From the NCBI RefSeq assembly GCF_037176765.1, contig NC_090023.1, positions 23,137,366-23,201,365 of the forward strand: 64,000 nucleotides of DNA. Direction: 5' to 3'. Under the pieces are notes generated by a model. It saw nothing but the letters and a program-made list of their open reading frames with translations, ran no database searches and was not told where the DNA came from. Source of the DNA: Anolis sagrei. Lineage: Eukaryota; Chordata; Lepidosauria; Squamata; Anolidae. Numbering within the stretch: the stretch's first letter is position 1; each line of letters starts with the position of its first letter. This document shows, one piece after another, positions 35,105 to 46,403 of this stretch. The position numbers and the translations under genes are program-made.

Positions 35105-35562
35105 GGTGGGTCTAAATGTTTTGCCTCCTGTGTCATAAAAACGTTATGAATGAACATGTAACAGCAGAAGCTGCTACAGATCATTGCTTGAGTATCCTCT
35201 ATGCAAAATTATCATTCAATATAGTCACCATCAATTTGTATACATTTGCAGCATCGTTTAACCCAGGCATCGAAACCATTTTGGAAAAATTCAGGGTTTT
35301 GCTTCGTAATCCATGATTTTAAAACTGTTTTAAAATCATTCAAGTCATTGAATCTGAAACAAAACTGTTTTAAAATCATTCAAGTCATTGAATCTGAAAC
35401 AATGTAGGTTGTCTTTTTGGTCACTGGATTTTTCCAAAATGGTTTTGATGCCTGGGTTAGACGGTGGTGCAAATATGTACAAATTGATGGTGACTATGTT
35501 GAGCAGCAGTTTTGTGTAGAGGATAGTTCACGTTATGATCTGTAGCAACTTATGCTGTTATA
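35105..35562. mobile_element. Mariner-like palindrome carrying two opposed transposase tails
   Basis: The right half encodes FQNGFDAWVRRWCKYVQIDG on the plus strand, resembling the C-terminal end of mariner transposases. The left half is its reverse complement at roughly 90 percent identity by eye. A perfect 40-bp tandem duplication (35,321-35,360 and 35,361-35,400) occupies the centre. An L2 tail cuts the right end. Confidence 0.65.
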
Positions 35563-35564
35563 TG

Positions 35565-35850
35565 CTTTATTATTTATAATATAGTAATAACTTTATTTTT
35601 ATACTCTGCCTCCATCTCCCTGAAGGGATTTGGGGCGGGTTACATCGGGCCAAGCCCGATCAACACAGTTAAAATATAACACATTAAGATACATAACAAC
35701 AGTATGAAACATAATAAAACAACATTTTAATAATATATAAAGCAGAAATCAAGACCAACAACCAATAATAAAATGCAATTTCTCATCATGGGGAGAAATG
35801 TATTAATGAATGAAGGTGCTCTTTTGCACTTCAATATGCAACATCAAACT
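35565..35850 (-). mobile_element. L2-type LINE tail
   Basis: The plus strand 'ataactttatttttatactc', 'ctgcctccatctccctgaag' and 'ggcgggttacatcgggc' is the reversed L2 3' terminus, followed by A-rich 3' UTR. No coding part remains. Confidence 0.6.
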
Positions 35851-36346
35851 GTTATTTAGTGATGAGCAAACTCATTCCCTTCTGCTTCCGAACTCTGGCC
35901 AAGGTGACAGTAATAATGGTCATGATAATTGCCAGTCTAAGGTATAGAAAACCACATCAACCCTCCTCAGTAGTTCCCAAACTTTGGTCCTCCAGCAGCT
36001 CTCACAGTTCCTAACTGCTGTGGGAGACATTAGCCAGAACCATGTTTATTTCTGAGCACTAATGGAAATAACGCATGGCCTCTCAATCCCATCGCTGGTC
36101 AACGCAAGGGGAAAAGGAGTCACTACTTCCTCTGTCCAAAGTATTAACTTAAACATATTTTCTCTCGCTGATCAGAAGATCTCACAAGCACTTTTCTAAT
36201 GTGCAGTCGGACAGTTTGTCCAGTAGGAAAATAGATTTAGAAGTATGCAAATATTTTATGCAAAATTGGCTTTAATCAGAAAGAATGTAATTTATTTTAA
36301 AACTGAATGCAAAGTGAAAACAACTACCTATCATTTTAACATGATA

Positions 36347-36763
36347 CAGACAGACCCTGAGCTATAAACATTCGACTTACAAACAACTCATAGTTAAGAA
36401 CGGGGGTGAGAGGCAACAAGAAGTGAGAGAAATCCACCCCTAGGAAGGGAAATTCATTCCTGGAAGAGTCATCACGGGAAAAACCGAAGCTTTCTCGCCA
36501 ACTGAAACTTTCTTGCTATTTCTTGTATCCACAGCAAGCCAATTTTTTCAAAATCCAATTATCACAGGGAAAAAAAGTGCTATGGGGTACAGATAGCAAA
36601 ACAAACACCAATGGGGCGTTAACCCTTCCCTATGGTATCTAAAACGAAAATGCTATATATTTTTGGCTGGAGTTACACTTAAAAAATGTACCTGTTCCAA
36701 CTTACATACAATTTAAACTGAAGAACAAATCTACAGAACCTATTGTAACTTGAGGACTGCCTG
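36347..36763. mobile_element. Complete non-autonomous mariner/Tigger-like element with TA duplication
   Basis: The left end CAGACAGACCCTGAGCTATAA and the right end (inverted) CAGGCAGTCCTCAAGTTACAA are matched termini, each flanked by TA. The interior has 'agttaagaacgggggtgaga' and 'aaaaatgtacctgttccaac'. Half copies of the family lie at 15.63 kb and 52.0-52.1 kb. Confidence 0.75.
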
Positions 36764-37029
36764 TATTCACTTCATGCTGTTCGATACACATTTAGCTGCT
36801 CTAGATCCAACAGTGTTACTGCTGCATCTAATGCCCTTTATGCACTGTGGCTACACTGCTCTTCATCACCAGATTTTGTAATGACTTTCACTACTGCATA
36901 CATTATGTTGTGGTTCAAACCACAGTGCCATTACACCTTAGGGACACTGTAAATGTATCTACATTCAGTGTTTCAGTGAGGGTGCCTTTCATTATACATA
37001 TTTCTTAAATAAGAAGACTCTAGCAATAC

Positions 37030-38125
37030 ATGGAGAGAGAGTTGAGAAATGTACAAGCTGGGTTTAGAAAAGGCAGAGGAACAAGAGACCATATTGCCAA
37101 TATCCACTGGATAATGGAGAATGGCTGAGAGTTTCAGAAAAACACCTATGCCTGTTTTATTGACTATTCTAAAGCCCTTGACTGTGTGGATCATAATAAA
37201 TTGTGGCAAGTTCTTGGTGGTATGGGGATACCAAGCCACTTTGTCTCCTGAGGAATGTGTATAACAACCAAATAGCAAAAGTAAGAGACCACAGAACAAC
37301 AGACTGGTTTAAGATTGGAAAGGAGTAGGACCTATTCAACTTGTATGCAGAACACATCATGCGACGTATGGGGCTTGAGTTAAAATTGTTGGACGAAACA
37401 TTAACAACATTAGATATGCAGATGATACCACTTTGATGGCTGAAAATGAGGAGCTGAGGAGCCTTATAACCAAGGGGAAGGAAGAAAGTGCAAAAGCTGG
37501 GTTGCAGTTAAACATAAAAAATCCCAAGATTATGGCAACCAGATTGATAATTGACAAATAGAGGGAGAAAATGTGGAGGCAGTGACAGACTTCGTATTTA
37601 TAGGCGCAAAGTTTACTGCAGATGCAGACTGCAGCCAGGAAATCAGAAGACTTTTACTTCTTTGGAGGAGAGCAATGACTAATGACTAATCTCGATAAAA
37701 TAGTGAAGAGTAGAGACAGCACCATGGACCATAAGGAAGGCCAAGTGAAGGAAGACAGAAGCTTTTGAACTTTGGTGTTGGAGGAAAATTCAGGGAGTGC
37801 CTTGGACTGCAAGAAGATCAAACCAGTCGATACCCTCCAGTGAGCCTGCCTGCTCACTGGAGGGAAGGATATTAGAGGCAAAGATGAAGTCCTTAGGTCA
37901 CATAATGAGAAGACAGGAAATCTTGGAGAAGACAATAATGCTGGGGAAAATGGAAGGGAAAAGGAAGAGGGGACAACCAAGGGCAAGGTAGATGGATGAT
38001 ATCCTTGAAGTGACTGGCTTGACCTTGAAGGAGCCGTGAGTGGCGATGGCTGACAGAGAGCTCTGACGTGGGCTGGTCCATGAGGTCACAAAGAGTTGGA
38101 AGCAACTGAATGAATAAACAACAAC
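37030..38125 (+). mobile_element. BovB LINE, RT domain to 3' end
   Basis: Translated segments include QAGFRKGRGTRDHIANIHWI, CFIDYSKALDCVDHNKLW, NINNIRYADDTTL-like wording (here 'aacaacattagatatgcaga') and PWTARRSNQSIPS with LEGRILEAKMKSLGHIMRRQ. This is the core of BovB reverse transcriptase through its C-terminus and the 'gaataaacaacaac' tail. Several frame breaks make it non-functional. It is the longest BovB copy in the window. Confidence 0.85.
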
Positions 38126-40404
38126 ATAACAAAGAACTCGGGATATATAATCAGTGGAAAGGGTGCACAGTTACTGCAGCTTTGGTCTTCAGTTACCTTA
38201 AAGAAAGGCATTTTTTTCTTTTTCCTCTTTTCTATTGTTCCTCCATCTCAGTTGCTTGATTTTATTCTAAGTATCTTTTCCCTCTTTCAGTTTTGTTTTA
38301 TCCCAATAACTCTGCAATTAGAAAAACATTCTTAGTCTTTCACTTACTTGTATTGTACTGAGCCAAGTACAATACAAGTAAGTACAATACAAGTAATACA
38401 GAGATCTGGCTGTCTGCCAGTCAGACACACAGGAAGTTATTCAAGGGCTGGAATTCCCCTTCGGTTAAAATGTCATAGTCAAGTGAAACATACTTTGGCT
38501 GGGTTTTTCCGAAGCAAAAAGCACCTACTCTCTTTGGAAATTGGATGGGAAACATATTATTTTATGGTTACTGTATATAACTCTATTTTACAGAAGTTGA
38601 GAAGCAGGGGATTAATGTGCACTGAACTAAAGTCTAAGTAAGACTTTCAGTATGATCAGCTGAATTTTCCACAGCCTGTTATTTCTATGTTGAAGAGAAA
38701 ATCTTTCATTATCTGTTCAGGCCATGAGTTTTTGTTTTCATTTTCCACAGGAAGAATTTGGGCCTTTTTTTCAAAACTGGGAATTTCCAGCAAATTCATA
38801 TTCCCTGGGAAATGTTCTTACGTGTGTATTGGGCAGCTTTATGTAAGATGTAATTTGATACTATCTAACTCCACCCTCTTCGATAACATAGACAAGACCT
38901 ATCTTGCTGTGTTGTTGGGCTTGAAAATCCAAGTTTAAGATAGATTGTGAGTGCCTAATTACTCCTATATAGTGAGGGAAGTCTCTTCCTGCACAGCTGA
39001 CAGCTGCTGCTCATGACTTCACCATGTAAAAAAATCCTCCTGTCTTTTAAAGAACCTTTTAGAGACCATAATCTTTCAGAGTAGAGCCAAAAACCTGTTT
39101 GAGTAGAATCTTCTCAAATGGTATACAACCAAATGCAATTATGCAAAGTAATTGATTTCAGTTGTTAGACTGAATAATCTGTTGTCTCTGATCTGTTAGG
39201 AAACAGAGAATATGACAGTGCATAAAATAGCAGTTCTTCAGTAGTGTTTTTCAGTGCCCAAAAATATATCTACTCTCCCATAAAACAACTTGTTTTATAT
39301 TATGCAGTCAAGAGACAAAATTAAGTAGACCGTGGTACAAATAGCATATTTGGTTTACTCACGACCTTCATGAGTTCAGAAAACACAGGTACACAACTTA
39401 TCAGTCAGTTACAGATATGTTTGTGATAATTTCTGCGCCATCCGGTCAGAACATTTCTCTTATAATAAACAGCAGGAAAGTGTTTGCAAGTCTGCAATCT
39501 GAGCAGTCCCAAAGTCCAAAGAAGTCTGTGCTTGTCTCAGAGTGGATCATGTGGTCTGCAGCCCCTCCCACAACTTTTCCGGAAAACATAGAGCAAGGAA
39601 AGAAAGCTGCATACCAGAACATACATAAGTAAGCAACAATTAAACAAATTACTAGAGGAAGCCTGAAGCTTGTAATTTCCAACAGTCTTCACATATGAAA
39701 TTGTAACCTCTAATGTTCAAAAGAAACTTACCCTCTTGTAACTTAAAACCATTAGACTTGGCCCAATGCAAGTCAAATTCTGTCAGCCTCAAAGCAAGGC
39801 AAGGCAAGCCCCTGAAAAAATCTTAGTAAGAGTTGTCAACTTGAAGGGACACAATAGCGACTTTCCTTAACTTGGAAACTATTACACTATTAATTCTGGT
39901 GAAAATAGTATCTGCCTTCTTTGCACCATTGGCTTATGCTCAATCTATGATTGACAAATATGAATAATTTTCAGCATGCCTAGTCAACTGTCCTTGCTCC
40001 ATGACTCCATTTCAGGAGCCAAAAGTCTAACTGCATAGGGAACTCCCAGACATAGTTCTGGAATAATCATATAAACAAGTAGATACTACATATCCAGTTC
40101 AGTTTCGTTCCCGGTCATACATGGCTAGCTGCTTTCTCAATACACTCAATACACTTTGGTTGTGAAGCCATTCTCCTGAAAAAAAAACTGCCCATTGCCA
40201 GAGGATATGCCAGTTATAGTGCTCAGGAGCCCTTGGCACTAGGTTGATCCCAATATTTGTCACCTTTTTTGCAGTTAGTGATTTAACCCCTCCAAAGTCA
40301 GTGGTTTCAGCCAATGAACGCCAACAGCTCCGCAGTTTATCTCCAAAAAAGCAGTATGTATACTGCTCCCACTTTCACTGAAGCAGAAGCACACACAACA
40401 TACT
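38126..40404. other. No confident gene or repeat
   Basis: AT-rich unique-looking sequence. A small local duplication of 'agtacaatacaagta' occurs at 38,366-38,398. Frames such as 38,348-38,641 and 39,417-39,632 have no recognised domain. Confidence 0.35.
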
Positions 40405-40892
40405 GGGATTGTGGCGCAGCTGGCTGAGTGTCAGCTGCATTAAGATCACTCTGACCAAAAAGTCATGAGTTCAAAGCCAGCCTGGGTTGGAGTGGGTTTC
40501 CAACCAATTGTGTAGCCTGTTGTCGACCTTTGCAACCCGAAAGACAGTTGCATCTGTCAATTAGGAAAATAAGGTACCACCTTAAATTGTGGGGAGGCTA
40601 AATTAATTAATTTATGAGGCCATAAAAAAAGACTCCAGCAAGCACTCCAACAAAAAGCGTGCGGGGAATGCGGAAGTCCTTCATCAGTGTCACAGATGGA
40701 CGATGAAAGCAACAACTCTCCTGGTGGCCAGAAAAAGTTAAATAGCCTCTGTCCATGTCTGTATATGTTGTATGTCAAAATTGGCATTGAATGTTTGTCA
40801 TATATGTGTACACTGTAATCCGCCCTGAGTCCCCTGCGGGGTGAGAAGGGCGGAATATAAAAGCTGTAAATAAATAAAGAAATAAACTCTGT
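40405..40892 (+). mobile_element. tRNA-derived SINE with L2-like tail
   Basis: The head reads GTGGCGCAGCTGGCTGAGTG (box A) and 'catgagttcaaagcc' (box B-like). The body ends 'gtaatccgccctgagtcccc' with 'ggcggaatataaaagctgta' and (AAAT)n, the L2 LINE terminus. It is longer (about 490 bp) than the other SINE family in the window. Confidence 0.7.
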
Positions 40893-41665
40893 GGTCCTTC
40901 TGTGAATTCTGAGGGATTGACAATATCTTCTTATGTACCTTCATTCCACCGTGTTTCATGGTGTTTAAATCCACAACATTGCAGCTTTAGTTAGAATATA
41001 ACACAACTTAGTCACTTGGCTCTGCAAGGCCCCCAGGACTGAAGTCTCAAAGAATTACTATTCTTCTCCAAGCTAAAAGAGAAATCTCAAAGCATGCAGT
41101 GTTAGAGGGAGACAAAATTAAAGTATGGGCTTCTATTTCAAGCAGGAGTCATAGCTAGGAGGTGTTTCCACTTTCACACACATCAACATAGCTAAAAAAA
41201 AGAAAAGAGGAAGAGCTGGGGAGTTTATACACTTATGGAATGTGGGGGGCTCAATGCACATGACTTGTTTTATTACATAAGTTGTTGCTGTACAAAACAA
41301 AGAAAAAATCTCCACAGGTTGCAATGACAAACATTAGCAGTATTACAAGGCTGAGAAAATCTTTCTATGTGTTTTGCATGTTATTGTAATGCTGGGTGAG
41401 GCACAAGAGGGAGAAAAAATGATGGCAATGGCTTAATTTATTATTAATAGTATGGTTAGAATCACTTAGCCTCCTAATAAATGGCAATAGACTGTAGTTC
41501 CCATCAGCAGTCAACACTAAAACATTTTTAAGAGCTGCAGTTTAACACACATAAGGTGCGATAAACGCCTGATGATTTTCACACTGATTTACAAGAGTGT
41601 GCTGTATGGTGTAATAATAGGTGCATAAGGGGTATGGCTGTATGTAATTGGTCAGGGCTAACTGA
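40893..41665. other. No recognised feature
   Basis: Unique-looking sequence upstream of the L2 copy. Confidence 0.3.
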
Positions 41666-41669
41666 CAGT

Positions 41670-43112
41670 CTGGCTTTGGAACTGAAACAGTCTTGGTCGT
41701 CTTAGTGGATGATCTACGGCGGGAGCTAGACAGGGGGAGTGTGTCCCTGTTAGTTCTGCTGGACCTCTCAGCGGCGTTCGATACCGTCGACCACAGTATC
41801 CTTCTGGGATGCTTTGCGGGAATGGGCCTTGGAGGCACTGTTCTGCAGTGGCTCCAGTCCTTCCTAGAGGGTCTATCTCAGAAGGTGTTGCTGGGGGACA
41901 CCTGTTCTGCCCCAAAACCATTGTCTTGTGGGGTTCCACAGGGATGAATATTGTCTCCCATGTTGTTTAACATCTATATGAAGCCGCTGGGGGAGACAAT
42001 CCGGAGTTTCAGGGTACGGTGTCATCTGTATGTGGATGATGTCCAACTCTGTCACTCCTTTCCACCTGCTACTAAGGAAGCTGTTCAGGTCCTGAACCGG
42101 TGCTTGGCCGCTGTAATGGTCTGGATGAGGGCAAACAAATTGAAATTGAATCCAGACAAGACAGAGGTACTCCTGATCAGTTGTAAGGCCGAACAGGGCA
42201 TAGGGTTACAGCCTGTGTTGGATAGGGTTACACTCCCCCTGAAGACGCAGGTTCGCAGCTTGGGTGTGATCTTGGAGTCGTCGCTGAGCCTGGAACCCCA
42301 GGTTTCAGCGGTGACCAGGGGAGCATTCGCAAAGTTAAAACTTGTGCGCCAGCTGTGCCCATACCTTGGGAATTCTGACTTTGTCACGGTAGTCCACACT
42401 CTGGTTACATTCCGTATAGACTACTGCAACACTCTCTACGTGGTGTTGCCTTTGAAGACTGCTCGGAAGCTTCAAATGGTCCAGTGTTCAGCAACCAGGT
42501 TGCTAACAGGAGCGGCATTCAGGGAGCATACTACTCCTCTGTTGCGCCAGCTCCACTGGCTACCAGTTTGCTATCGGGCATAATTCAAAGTGCTGGCGTT
42601 AGCCTATAAAGCCCTAAACGGTTCTGGCCCTACTTACCTCTCCGAACGCATCTCCTCCTATGAACCGACTAGGACACTAAGATCATCTGGGGAGGCCCTG
42701 CTCTCTGTCCCGCCTGCATCACAAGCACGCTTGGCGGGGATGAGACAGGGCCTTCTCGGTGGTGGCCCCTCGGCTGTGGAATGCCCTGCCTGCAGATATC
42801 AGATTGGCCCCCTCCCTGCTGGCGTTTCGGAGGAAAGTGAAGACCTGGATGTTCGAACAAGCATTTGATTAAACAGTGTAATTGAACATAGGAATACGGA
42901 ATAATGGATGATGAGACTGGATTCTGATTTTACTGTTGAGGCGCTAATGATTGTTATACTGATGTTTAATGATTTATGTTACAATTGTTTTTAATTGCCC
43001 TATACTTGTCTCGTGATGTTTTGTATCGATGTTGTTCACCGCTTTGAGACGCCTGAGGGCTGAGAAAAGCGGTATAGAAGTTAAGTAAATAAATAATAAA
43101 TAAATAAATAAC
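41670..43112 (+). mobile_element. L2-clade LINE with nearly complete RT and 3' end
   Basis: From 41,693 the frame reads VLVDDLRRELDRGSVSLLVL, DLSAAFDTVDHSILL and CGVPQG, then one TGA where a serine codon is expected, then ILSPMLFNIYMKPLGE and LYVDDVQLCHS in the same frame to 42,583. A second stop at 42,581 and a shift near 42,750 precede the C-terminus. RT motifs are therefore present in order (D in AAFDTVDH, PQG, YVDD in place of the common YADD). The 3' UTR ends in (AAAT)n. Confidence 0.9.
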
Positions 43113-43545
43113 CAAAAATATTAAAAGAGGCAGAACACTAGCAATTGGTAAAATACATCTGCCCCAATACATTCAATGTGTCTCATACTATAACTCTCAC
43201 AATCCTTTACCACTAGCCATGTGAAGGATTGTAGACATATTTTTAGGTCAAAATATCTGGAGAAGCAGTGGCAATTTGGGTTGTGCGTCTCCAAACAGGG
43301 GTTTTTCTGCTTGAAAAAGTTGCCTATGCAGCATATTCTATATTACTCCACTTTCTGCAGAAGATTCAGCAGAAAGACTTTATAAGTAATCTCTTTCTCA
43401 AAACTGTTAGTTAGCCTATATTTGTAGGTTCTACGTCTATGGATTTAAGCAATCACAGCTCCCAAATATTCAGAAAAAAGGCAAAATTTGATATTTTTTT
43501 GTATGCCAAGTACTACATTGATGGATCAGCCATCTCTGAGGTATC
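43113..43545. other. No recognised feature
   Basis: AT-rich unique-looking sequence. Confidence 0.3.
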
Positions 43546-43548
43546 TAC

Positions 43549-43928
43549 TTTGTTGTTGTCAACTGCTGTCAATTCACTTTTGACTTATAGTGATCCTATG
43601 AATGAGAGAACACCAAGTCACTCTGCCTCAACAGTTACGCACAGGCCTTACAGACTCAGGACCATGGCATCCTTGATTGAGTCTGTTCATGTGGAATGTG
43701 GTCTTCCTCTTTTCCCGCTGCCTATATTTTGCTTTTTGTTTTCTAGTGAGTCATGTGTTCTCATGACATAGCTAAAGTATGACAGCCTCCGTTTAGTCAT
43801 CTTGGCTTCTAGAGAGTTTTCAGGCTTGATTTGCTCTATGACCCATTTATTTGTCTTTTTGGCAGGCTATGGTATGTGTAGAACTTTCCTCCAGCACCAC
43901 ATTTCAGCTGAATTCCCTTCCTATCAGC
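43549..43928 (-). mobile_element. RTE-clade LINE 3' end (not BovB)
   Basis: The plus strand carries 'tcaactgctgtcaattcact', 'gatcctatgaatgagagaac', 'ctagtgagtcatgtgttctc' and 'cttggcttctagagagtttt', the reversed terminal region of another RTE-type LINE known from amniotes. The clade is inferred from similar architecture to BovB tails. Confidence 0.5.
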
Positions 43929-44394
43929 TTGCTTCACTATCTAGCTTAGACAATCATACACAGAATTGGGAAATATGTTTGAATTTCAACATGACAAGTG
44001 CAGTCTAAATTAGCCTTGGAATATCATGGGATTTGAGCATCCACAGATTTTGTGATCAATGCATTACTAGAACCAAATCTCTGTGGACATCAAAGGACCA
44101 CTCTTTTAAATAGGATTTCTGTAACTGAACTTCTAGATCAACAGGGGAATAAATGAGAGTAGCACTACAAAATATTTTCAAACCTGGAAAGCAGACAGCA
44201 GAGTGTAAAAGTTAAGAGGCGAATAGTGTGTCCTCAATTGCCTAAGGTGGGTCTCGAAATTGTTTTTATATTTCATGTCTCCCCAAGACATGAAGCTTCT
44301 TTGCCCCAGCAATAGTCTGTGTAACCAGAAATGTGCAATACAATATTATTATCATATTATATGATAATAATACTTTATCAAATATAATACAACT

Positions 44395-44490
44395 TATAAT
44401 TTATGTAAATAAAAAGGTAATGTTCGTTTGTGGGATTGCCATAATTCAATCCCACAAACGAACATTACCTTTTTATTTATATAGATTATA
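44395..44490. repeat. 44-bp inverted repeat with 8-nt loop
   Basis: Arms 44,395-44,438 and 44,447-44,490 differ at two positions; the loop is CCATAATT. Each arm is the Helitron 5' terminus including AAAAAGGTAATGTTCGTTTG. Confidence 0.9.
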
Positions 44491-44713
44491 AATAAATGGA
44501 CGAATTGACACTAAATTTGGACACAATACACCTAACAGTTCAACAAGTGTTCATAATCCCTAAAAACACACACACAAACACACAACCCCCTCCCCAGCAG
44601 AATGGACTTAAAACCCCCAAAATTACACTATATATACATACATACATACATACATACACACACTCATATACATGCACGCAAATACACACACACACATATA
44701 TATATACACATTA

Positions 44714-45646
44714 TTATTATTATTATTATTATTATTAAACTTTATTTGTACCCTGCTAGCATCTCCTGAAGGACTCGATGCGGCTTACAAAGGCCAAGGC
44801 CTCGAACAACAACAGACAATAACAATACAATGCAAGCAAATTAAAAGCAATAACAAAAACAAAACATTACACTATTACGCAATAAAACCAGGGCCGGGCC
44901 AATGAAGGGTACAGGTTAAAAAGTGCTGGGTGTAAGAGGTGATCTGTTGGGATTCTGGGCAAGTGCAATGTGCAGAGAGTCTTAAGCTCTAATAAAGTGC
45001 TTCTGGGACGAAGTGCTGGAGGTTATCCTATTCAGGAAAGGCACATCGGAATAGCCAAGTCTTCAAGTTCTTCCTAAAGACTGCCAACATGGGAGCTAGT
45101 CTAATGTCTTTGGGGAGGGTGTTCCAAAGTCGGGGGGCAACCACAGAGAAGGCCCTGTCCCTCGTCCCCACCAAACGAGCCTGCGACGCAGGTGGGATCG
45201 TGAGCAGGGCCTCTCTGGATGAACGGAGGGAGCGCGTGGGTTCATATACGGAGATGCGGTCACGCAGGTAGGCAGGTCCCAAACCTTTTAGGGCTTTGTA
45301 GGTAAGCACCTGCACCTTGAATTGGGCTCGGTAGATAAACGGCAGCCAATGGAGCTCCTTAAACAGGAGGGTTGACCTCTCTCTGTAAGGAGTGCCAGTT
45401 AACATCCTGGCCGCCGCCTGTTGAACCAGTTGGGATTTCCGAGCCGTTTTCAAGGGCAGCCCCACGTAGAGCGCATTACAGTAATCCAACCTAGAGGTGA
45501 CTAAGGCATGGACCACCCCGGCCAAATCAGCCTTTGCGAGGTACGGTCGCAGCTGGCGCACAAGTCTCAGTTGTGCAAAAGCCCTCCCGGACACCGCCGA
45601 CGCCTGAGCCTTAAGCGTAAGTGATGAATCGAAGAGGATTAAATAC
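44714..45646 (-). mobile_element. L2-clade LINE 3' end, intact frame, nested in Helitron
   Basis: The minus-strand frame 45,028-45,696 is open for 222 codons: [60 protein letters not shown] and [17 protein letters not shown]. The (ATT)n tail begins at about 44,711. ATATACACATTA occurs on both sides (44,702-44,713 and 45,647-45,658), a probable 12-bp target duplication, although the surroundings are simple repeat. A recent insertion. Confidence 0.9.
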
Positions 45647-45649
45647 ATA

Positions 45650-45779
45650 TACACATTATCACACACAAATATACACATGCACACATATATACACACTTAT
45701 ATACACACAAAGATGCATACAGACAAGCACTCACATATACACAATATAAATATACACATATAAACACACAAATATATCC

Positions 45780-45812
<33 letters not shown>

Positions 45813-45900
45813 TATTTATACAGACATATGCACACACACATATACACACCCAAATATATATATACACGCATATATAGAAATATATATACACACAATACAC
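45650..45900. repeat. CA/TA-rich simple repeat
   Basis: Interspersed 'atacacaca', 'atatatata' and 'acacaca' units form the 3' portion of the Helitron. Long minus-strand frames here are low-complexity artefacts. Confidence 0.85.
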
Positions 45901-46099
45901 AATACAATACAGACTGAGTCACAGCAACGCATGGCAGGGGACAGCTAGTATACAACAATACTGTTTTAGTATTGTATACTTTAAGCTGTAATGTTTTTCA
46001 TTGTGAATCACTTTGATTCTCTGTATTGAGAGAAAAAGCAAGAAGATATTCAATACCAGACCAGCACTGGCTCCCTTCCTTCCCTCCCATTCTTGCCTG

Positions 46100-46403
46100 G
46101 ACTTCATCTCCGAGGATCCCTCCTCTGAGGCGTTTGGGAGTTGAAGTCCAAAAAAACCGAGAAGACAAGGCGTTGGGCATGACTGCGCATGCGTGCTTTA
46201 ACCCCTCCCTCGCCCTCGTGGCAGTGCGCCTGCGCAAATACCTCTTCGCCAACTCAGAAGAGGGGAAAAAAAGTGGGTGGAGCCGGGGGCTTTCCGTTTG
46301 TAGTCATTGTTTTTTTTCCTCTCAGAAAAGGAAAGGGCGGGGCTCTTTCGCCTCGCTTTCGCTCTCTGGTGTCTTATATATAGGAATAGGAAAGGTCCCG
46401 TTC
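46100..46403 (+). promoter_or_regulatory. BIRC2: CpG-rich promoter of the BIRC2-like gene
   Basis: CpG frequency rises sharply against an AT-rich background. Visible elements are two NRF1-like palindromes (TGCGCATGCGTG at 46,184-46,195 and TGCGCCTGCGCA at 46,225-46,236), a kappa-B match GGGGCTTTCC at 46,286-46,295, a GC box GGGCGGGGC at 46,335-46,343 and a TATA box TTATATATAG at 46,374-46,383. cIAP genes, especially BIRC3, are known NF-kappa-B targets, so the kappa-B site fits. Assignment to the gene 8 kb downstream rests on orientation, the following splice donor and the absence of another gene. Confidence 0.65.

Larger units (their letters stand above)
44400..45948 (+). mobile_element. Helitron with inverted-duplicated 5' end and nested L2
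   Basis: The 3' end CAGCAACGCATGGCAGGGG followed by ACAGCTAG and T matches that of the Helitron at 10.8 kb. The 5' region reads TTTATGTAAATAAAAAGGTA, preceded by A. It is followed after an 8-nt loop by its own inverted copy, and then by family interior ('ggacgaattgacactaaatt'). A CA-rich stretch, an L2 insertion and more CA/TA repeats fill the middle. No Rep/helicase is present. Confidence 0.65.

Noticed and set aside
45697-45958. Two minus-strand frames rich in Tyr, Val, Cys and Ile that look like membrane proteins
   Set aside because: They are translations of CA/TA microsatellite inside the Helitron; low complexity, no gene context.
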